Source of the DNA: Apostichopus japonicus | Lineage: Eukaryota; Echinodermata; Holothuroidea; Aspidochirotida; Stichopodidae | Direction: 5' to 3' | Assembly: GCF_037975245.1 (NCBI RefSeq) | Contig: NC_092563.1 | Coordinates: forward strand, 25,330,960 to 25,394,959 | Length of the DNA: 64,000 bases | Shown here: piece after piece, positions 56,600 to 64,000 of the stretch | Layout: each line of letters starts with the position of its first letter | Position numbering within the stretch: the first letter of the stretch is position 1 | Notes under the pieces: generated by a model | Told to the model about the DNA's origin: nothing | The model's input: the letters and a program-made list of their open reading frames with translations, nothing else | Database searches by the model: none | Made by a program: the position numbers and the translations under genes

Positions 56600-59500
56600 A
56601 GCATGATACATTTGCTGTGGATGCAAATTTATTTGTTTTTCCTAGTAAGTGAACTTTATTTATGATCACCAACCCCAGAGTTGTGTAAAAACCTTTGATT
56701 AGCTAGTGTTAAAGTGTATACGTGACTTTGATTAATTCACGTGTTAATACCCGTGCATTGACGACGCGTCTTCCCTATACTTTTACATTATTTATTAGCC
56801 TTGGGATGATTTCGTCGGGTTAAGGCAAACGGAAACAAAATAAGTAAACAGATATCGTCTGATTTTAGAATATTCTTTCATTTTCTGTTAGTACTTTTAG
56901 CCTTATGCAGTATGTTATCGTGCTGTTTTCGGACAATGGATAAAAAATATCAAATTTCGTAAAAGCCATAAATTGTCAAAAATGCTCAGCTAGAAGCGAA
57001 AGGTTACACGAAACGGATTCTAAGGCAGATTAAAAAACAAAACAAATTAAGATTACTACAGTTTGATATGTGAACGTACTTGCGACTATGAATTACTACT
57101 TAATAAATCTTGTGTTCTTTTTGGGGGATAATGGACATGAAAAAGGTCAAATGATGACGAAAGTGCTCTCCATCTTAAAGGTGCCTCCCAATCTGTGTAT
57201 ACAACATTGATTTGGTTATGCATACTTTGGTTTGCTGAACATATATAACAACCCAGTGACTGATACCAATGCGGTAAATGATTTGAAAAAGTATAATTGA
57301 AGTTCCTATACTTATATAAAAATATAAAAAAAAAACGCATATAAAGGCATATCTTCAATGCAGCCTAAAAAACTGTATTGATAACATCTTAAGACCACTG
57401 TGAGTTGTTTTCCCCATTAGGGTAATCTTGCAAACTCAACTGGAAACACACGCGGACGTCAGCAATGTAGAAAGCTCTAGATCTTGAGATTTCGCTCGTG
57501 TAAATATTCTTGGTATTCTTGACCACAACTAGTCATTAACCGCGGCAGATGAGCACCTTGAAGAAGGTAAGCCGTGCATTAATAATAACCCCCATTAACA
57601 TATCATATTTCTCCATCAATCACAGTGAGAGGAAGAGGTATTCCTCCCAATGGCTGTAAACTGAAAGAGTAATAATTCATTAATCTATATAGCGTTCTCT
57701 TTGGAACAATGAAGTGACAAACAGTGAGACTGCTGACGAAAAAAAAAGGTCGAAAAGTTCATTATAGAGTTTGCATGATTGTCGTTAACCAAATAAAAAA
57801 CTGAAAAACTTACACTTTTGCCCCAAAAGTATATGTTAGTGAATGTATAAACAACACAATAAATACGATGTAGTTTGGATAGTATGTTTCAAATTGTCCA
57901 AAAAGGTTATTGTTAAATGAATATTAAAACAACTGTAGCCTATTGAATAAAGCATAGAATTTGATCGCCTTGTTCAAAAGTTATAATGATCGTATCGCCG
58001 AAAAACGTGGCCTGTGTCAATTTACATTAGTATTTACAAACAAATACTTTATAGTAATAAATACTACAGAACAGAAATATGTTTCATGCCCCCTTCCCCC
58101 GCCTCCCCTCTCCTCCAGGCTTTTGTAACTAGATATGCATGCTACGTCAGTGCGGGTCATTCAGTTGGATCTTTGCATTAACAAATGAAGTAGCAGAGTA
58201 TGTCATCTAGGCCCACCTCATTATCCGCCAAATGTTCGACCTTCTCAAAATTTCGATAAAAAGTCCAAATCTTGACATTCTAAGTCGTCAACCTTTCTCA
58301 GGAAACACCGAAGATTCAAAATGATCGATCATAGACATTTCGTTACCTTAGTTGCCTAAACTACACCACCTAACATTGTTGTCTACACTACACCACCTAA
58401 CCTTATAGTTTACACCGCACCACATTACGTTGTAGCCTCCACTAAACCACCTTACGTTGTAGTCTACACTACACATTACTAGAAAGTCAAAACGTCGACC
58501 CTTTGTATCAAAATTTCCACTTTTTCGAAATAGTGGCAGTGGAAGAGAAGATGAAGTAGTCGAACTTATACATATTAGAATGTTCATTAAAATAACAGGT
58601 CGCAATTTCGAGAAACTTGAGTTTTCAAGTACAGGATGACAAAATTTCCGAGTATTCGAAAACAAGCTAACTTTTGAGATACAATAGTCGAAATCATATG
58701 TGGGTCACAGCAGCATCTACAATAGTAAATTCTTCTTGGGAAGATCCCCAAACTGGCTACCGGCTCCTCCCCTTCCCCTCCACCACCACACTCACTTTTG
58801 ATAGCTACGTACGCCACAGACCTAATATACTCCCAGGAAACATGTGTATGCGGGGTAGAGGGAAAGAGGGCGGTGGGGTGTAGAGGGAGGTACATCTTAC
58901 AGCCAATTCGTGTTTGCTTTTGTTCACGGGCATTGCATTCATGGAGAGCTTGTATCCAAAAATGTACCCCTCCGATCATGAAATGGATCGACGTCCCTGC
59001 CCCATTGATATTTTTTTAGTACAAGAAATCAAATGAAAGGTAGGAACATCGACAAAACCTCTCTACATGTTGACCTTATCCATAGCCATTTTGGTAATTT
59101 TCGCATTCGCACATGCGGCTTCTTCACGAGAAAGCGTACGGTACCCCCGGCTCCTCATATTGTTTTTCAGAACGCTCCTTCGGTAACATACTACTCTTGA
59201 ACAAGTTTTCTTCGACAGTGACGTTCATATATGTAGCTCATCTATCGTTGTTATCAAGAAATAAACAACTGGAATTGAAAGGATTCCTCATTAGTTCTAT
59301 ACGGATATGAAGATTGATTATTCTCTGGTTTGAAGCCGTAGTATAAGTCCAAATACATTCTTTGTTACGAAATACCAAATGATTAACAAAACGTGTTGAA
59401 CATCTCTTGATTGAAGCCTCGTTTGATAGAGCAACGAAACACTGCAGTTGTGCAAATTATTCATTCTAAACAAGAGAACCATTCAAGTACAAAAAATGTC

Positions 59501-60090
59501 TGGTCATCACGCCCCCACATAACTGTTATATATGAATCTAACAATCTTAAAGGATAACTCAAATTCGATCAATCCTCATCGACATAGCTGTGATGAAAAA
59601 CTTCCCCACTGAACAGCTTGGAAACATCTTATTACATTTGGGAGATATAACAAGTTTCATATTCCTTCCCCTATAAGGCTGACGACTTGATCAAGGCTAA
59701 ATATGACATAATCGAGCAACAAGTGATTCAATTTTATTTATGATTATATATTACCAATGTATATTCTCTGTCATATTGAAGCTTTTAACATGACATTACG
59801 ATGGCATTGACTTCCTGTTGATAATCTATCTAGCATATATTAAAAGAAAAACGAAGGGAAAGGGAAAAAACATTCAGATTCTAGAAGCATTATGACATCA
59901 CATAGTTAGAAAATGGCTGCCGCCATGTTTGGCATTAAATATCGTAAATAAATAATAAATAATAAAATATGGTATCTTCCAAACTGAGAAAGATTTTCTT
60001 AATCAAAATCATCTTAATCATCAAATCATCGAATCATCGAACCATGGAATCATCGAATCATCGTCAAATCAGCATCAAAATCAAAATAAA
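56600..60090. other. Spacer, no supported gene
   Basis: AT-rich, no recognised exons or elements apart from the minisatellite at 58345-58478. Open frames at 57086-57358, 58348-58979 and 59113-59310 lack family similarity or splice support. Confidence 0.4.
58345..58478. repeat. ~30-bp minisatellite, about 4 copies
   Basis: The unit is approximately 'ctacactacaccacctaaca' 'ttgttgt'. The minus-strand frame over it reads a decamer repeat around YNVRWCSVD, which is an effect of the repeat and not a gene. Confidence 0.65.
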
Positions 60091-60099
60091 GCTTAATTT

Positions 60100-63000
60100 G
60101 ATGGATGGAATTGTGTCTCTTATGAAGTACGTTTTAATGCCTGCATCTGCCAGTTGCTATGTAAATGTACAAGCTATTGTTAATTGTCAACATAGTCTGA
60201 AAGAGGCGTTGAAAACCAAGTTGGCGGAAGAAGTACCCCATGCCCCGATGGACGCTCTTTTAAAAGAGCTCGAACAGAATATAACTGCCTTACAAGTGCC
60301 GCTGGATGGCGGATCCTTGTCAACCAGATGGGACAATGGAAACTTTACCATTCGAAAAACTTCGAGCCGGAAGTCTGACTTTTTTACGCGCAGCGACCAA
60401 CCCACTCCAAGAGCGAAGAAGTCCTGCAGTACATGTGTTCAACGCTCATGTTGTGGAAAGTTGGAACACTGATAAAAAAAAGGACTACTTTAAGGACTTT
60501 AAATGTCACATGTTTAAGCGTGTTGGTCATCTACAGTCTGATTGCCGACATAACCCAGATGTAGTTAAGCATATCAGTAAAGAAAGTAAGGCTTCTGCAT
60601 TCAGGAAACGTAAACGAAGCTCTAAAATTAAAAAGGTGGAACAAGACAAATTCTGAATCTGAGGTAGAAATTAGTGACGACGATGTTACGGTGTACTACG
60701 TAAAGCAATTGCGTCATTTAAACCAATTGAAGTTGAGGTTGTAGTTGAAGGCAACGAAGTTACTATGGAATTAGATAATGGGGCTGCTGTATCTCTATAA
60801 GTTTAATGCCAACGAAATTTCTTGAAAAAACTGTTACAAAGACGTGGAGTTTAAAATACAACAATGGTAATTCTCCAAACCTTCACAGGAGATGAAATTC
60901 CGATTGTAGGTAAATGTTATGTGTAATGGTACGGAAAAGAGTTTACCACTGTTTTTAGTTCAAGACAATGGTCCAGCCATTCTCGATAGTAATTAGTGTA
61001 CACTATTTCCTTTGAATTGGCAAGAGATAAATCATGTGTCCTTTCCCTCAAATGTCAATGACAAACTTAATGATATTTTATCGAGAAGTAATGTACTCGA
61101 AAATAAATTAGGAACTGTAAAAGTTGTTCAAGCTAAGCGTAGGCTTAAATCAGAAGCAACTCCTAAATTTTGCAAGCCAAGACCAATAATAAAGGCCATG
61201 GAAGACAAGGTTTCTGATGAGTTGAACAGGTTAGTTTGAGAGGTTTTTTAAAGAAAGTAGACTTTTCAGATTGGGCGGCCCGTATCGTTCCAGTAAGAAA
61301 AGGGAATGGAAATATAAGGGTGCGTGGTGACTACAAAGTCACAATTAAATCAGTAATTCACCGACAGGAGTATCATTTACCTCTCCCAGAAGAATTATTT
61401 GCGCAACTCAATGGTAGTCAGAAATTCTCAAAACTTGACTTGTCGAATGCATACTTACAGATAGTATTAGATCCCGTTTCTCAAAAGTATGTTACGATTA
61501 ACACTAATTTGGGTTTGTTTCAGTTCACTAGACTACCCTTTTGAGTTAGTTTAAGTGAGGTTGGTGGACATTTAGACGATATAATCGTAACAGGGGGAAA
61601 TGATGAGGAAAAACTCAGAAAATTAGACCAAGTCATTAAGAAGCTCGATGTCTTTGGTGTGAAATTGAAAGAGGCAAAGTATTCATTTTTTTCAAGACTC
61701 AATACAGTATCTTGGCTTGCAGGTGGTTGTTGCGAACGGTATCCGTTCGTGAACTAGTAAAGTCGAAATAATTGTTAATGCTCCTGAAACAACAGCTAGT
61801 CCGGAATTGCAAGGTATGATAGGTATGATTAACTACTATCGTAAATTTTTGCAAAATTCACGTCAGCGTTTACATCTGGAAGGGTACTTAACTAAGTGTA
61901 AAGTGATTTTCAAAAAGCCTTTGAGGAGGTCAAGCAAATTTTGTTTTCTGCAAAAGGTCTGGCGTACTTTGATAAGTCAAAAGAAATAACATTTAGCTGT
62001 TGGTGCTTAGCCAACAGGCATAGGAGCAGTAATGTTTATACAACTCAGGCAGGTGAGAAGGAAATTTCTTATACTTCAAGAAAACTGACTAAAGCAGAGC
62101 AATTCGAGTGTTAATTCTTTTTCGCTATCAAAATCAGGTTTTATATGAATTGCATACAGTACACCATGGTGAATGGTTAGAATGAAGTTACTGGCAAGGA
62201 TGCATGCTTATTGGTCGGGATTAGATTTGAAAATGGAGCACTTAGTTGAGTCATGCACTGCTTGTCAATCAGTTTCAATGTGCCCGCTCAAGACTAATGT
62301 TAATTAAAATTGTCCTACAATGCCTCGGTTCCGCATTCATATCGATTTTCCGGGTACTTTCCTATGCAATATGTATTTAATAATAGTCGTTGCTCATTCT
62401 AAATGGCCAGAATTCGTTTTGATGAAATCTACAACGGCATCAGAAACTATTACTGAGCTAAGAACAACATTTGCACAGTATGGTTTGCCGAAAGAAATAA
62501 TATCTGATTATGGTCCACACTTTATAGCCGAAAGAATTTCATGATTTTTGTAAACAGTATGGTATTCATCATATAAGAACAGCTAGTAAGCACCCGGCTT
62601 CCAATGGTGAAGCTAAAAGATTCGTTCGCACTTTCAAACAGGTGATGAAGAAAGCTTACTTTTATAGTGCTCAAATTCAAACGAAAATTGACCGAACTTT
62701 GCTTTCATATAGAAGTACTCCCCAATCGCTAACAACGGCGACGCCAGCAAAGATATTCTTTGGGAGAGAATTCCAACTAGATTTTCCTTATTGAAACCAG
62801 AAGTAGATGCCTCGAACGCTAGAAAACAAGCTTCAGATGTTGATCGATACATGCTATTCGATCTTTTATGTGGGGTATGAGGATATGGTATTATATTTTA
62901 GAGCACCCACAGGAAATGGGCTCAAGATATTGTTACTAAGGTTTAAAATCAAATATGGAAGTGACATACTAATCAAATCAGAGCAAAGCCTCGTACTTTA

Positions 63001-63225
63001 TATAGAAGTTCAGAGGAAATTCTAGGGTCCGTGTCTACCATTGACCATGACGAGCTTGTTAAACGTAAACGTAGTGAAACTGTTGTAGGTGTTAAAGAAA
63101 ATACATTTTCTGAGGAAGTTAATTCACCAGTTCAAACTGAGAGAATTCAAACAAGGAATTCCTGTCATCGGGTAAACGGAGAACACTCGGGCGGATTAGA
63201 CTCTAATACGAATATGCCACCGTAA
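60100..63225 (+). mobile_element. Degenerate Ty3/gypsy-type LTR retrotransposon (gag-pol remnant)
   Basis: In order on the plus strand there are five parts. (1) A gag-like region has a zinc knuckle at 60504-60545 (C..F....GH....C, second Cys lost). (2) A protease active site reads DNGA rather than DTGA/DSGA (about 60774). (3) Reverse transcriptase has FSKLDLSNAYLQ (61425-61460) and HLDD at the YxDD site (about 61570). (4) RNase H remnants lie near 62000-62100. (5) Integrase shows its D, D, E motifs in HIDFPG, ISDYGPH and NGEAKRF (62335-62620). At least five stops or frameshifts break the frames, so no protein is intact. I could not identify LTRs or a primer-binding site on either side. Confidence 0.85.
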
Positions 63226-63229
63226 GAAT

Positions 63230-64000
63230 TCCAACAGTCTTCATTAACAGTTTTTCATAAAATCATCTGTTGTTCTGTGTAACAAGGTTTGACTAATTTA
63301 TGATGTAACGGTTATTGAAACTGACAGAGCTAGCTGTATAAGTGAGGCCTTTTTACTATACGTGTTTTTCTTTTTAAGGATTGTGAGGCCAAGAAGCCTT
63401 ACTGTGACGATCTTTTCAGGATTACAGTTTAAATTTGTTTTCACAGTGAGAAGATGGTGAGAATATACTGGGATAACGAAAATGTTTGATGTGCTATAAG
63501 TGTTGTGAACGAAAAGAAAAAATGATACGAGAAAAGCATCAGTTCCTCGTGGAGTACAAAGGAACCAAACTGAAATTGATAGAGCATTTCGGAATGAAGC
63601 TTCGACCGGTGGCATTACCAACAGGTGGCATTTGAACATCGGCGTATGAAATATTGAAAGCAACTTCCCTTGTAAGGAATGGATTTGACATTTGCAGGGA
63701 ATAGCCAGTAAATTTATAAATTAAATTAGACTCTCCAGCAACTCTAAGAAAATGCCCCAATCCTTTAAAGTTACTTTTAACATTGACTGTAACGCTCTAA
63801 ACATAGTCCTTCATTGTAAGACACGAGGGTTTGGGCCATCTTGTTGTTACTTTGGCATGCGCGAAATGGACACATTTCTGGGTTTAATTATTTGACATTT
63901 TAACATCATAAGTGACAGAGGCACATGTCCCCACACCTATCCACCGAGTCTGGAGCCCATCGGTTTCACGTTTTGGCGGGAGTTTGCGACACACCTTTCG
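63230..64000. other. Right end of the window, nothing recognised
   Basis: May include the 3' flank or LTR of the retrotransposon, but no matching left copy was found. No exon is supported. Confidence 0.4.

Noticed and set aside
1-64000. CRISPR arrays, operons, bacterial promoters or ribosome-binding sites
   Set aside because: Split genes, SINE/LINE content and GT-AG introns show a eukaryotic nuclear locus; the tandem arrays are minisatellites without spacer-repeat structure.

Overview
The window looks like nuclear DNA from an intron-rich invertebrate deuterostome. An echinoderm such as a sea cucumber is my best guess, but this is inferred from gene content and repeat style and no species-diagnostic sequence was seen. 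The DNA is AT-rich. Genes are split into short exons with consensus GT-AG junctions, and introns and spacers are full of LINEs, DNA transposons, MITEs and minisatellites.

Layout. (1) 1-2872: the last two coding exons of an unidentified plus-strand gene, whose stop codon lies at the start of a 41-bp minisatellite. (2) 6915-33173, minus strand: a complete ANKS6 orthologue (ankyrin repeats plus SAM domain, a ciliary inversin-compartment protein). I resolved it into 11 coding exons with consistent phases, 774 codons plus stop, including 39-nt and 44-nt micro-exons. Its 13.6-kb first intron is mostly three mobile elements: a 3.0-kb DNA transposon with 18-bp terminal inverted repeats and many GTTATGGACGGAA subterminal repeats (19411-22431); a foldback structure with ~1-kb arms around a Tx1-like LINE fragment (about 23955-27740); and a broken CR1/L2-like LINE (about 28700-31843). 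(3) 34480-41000: LINE fragments, a 472-bp MITE and an ATATC-rich tract, with no supported gene. (4) 41345-49425, minus strand: a complete five-exon opsin, closest to peropsin (RRH type). It keeps the retinal lysine (residue 297) and the Glu181 equivalent but has YRY in place of DRY. Its first intron carries two nested TIR elements, one a hAT-like MITE. (5) 49500-60000: repeats, a tRNA-like SINE head with intact A and B boxes, a minus-strand LINE and TA microsatellites. (6) 60100-63225, plus strand: a heavily broken Ty3/gypsy-type retrotransposon.

The two intact genes lie in the same orientation and I see no sign that they act together: one is a ciliary scaffold, the other a photopigment or retinal photoisomerase. 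The most unusual item is the 19411-22431 transposon. Also worth a look are the foldback/LINE composite, a hairpin shared by four hAT-like copies, a hammerhead-ribozyme-like motif at 49195-49235, and the minisatellites that supply a stop codon (plus-strand gene) and poly(A) signals (ANKS6).
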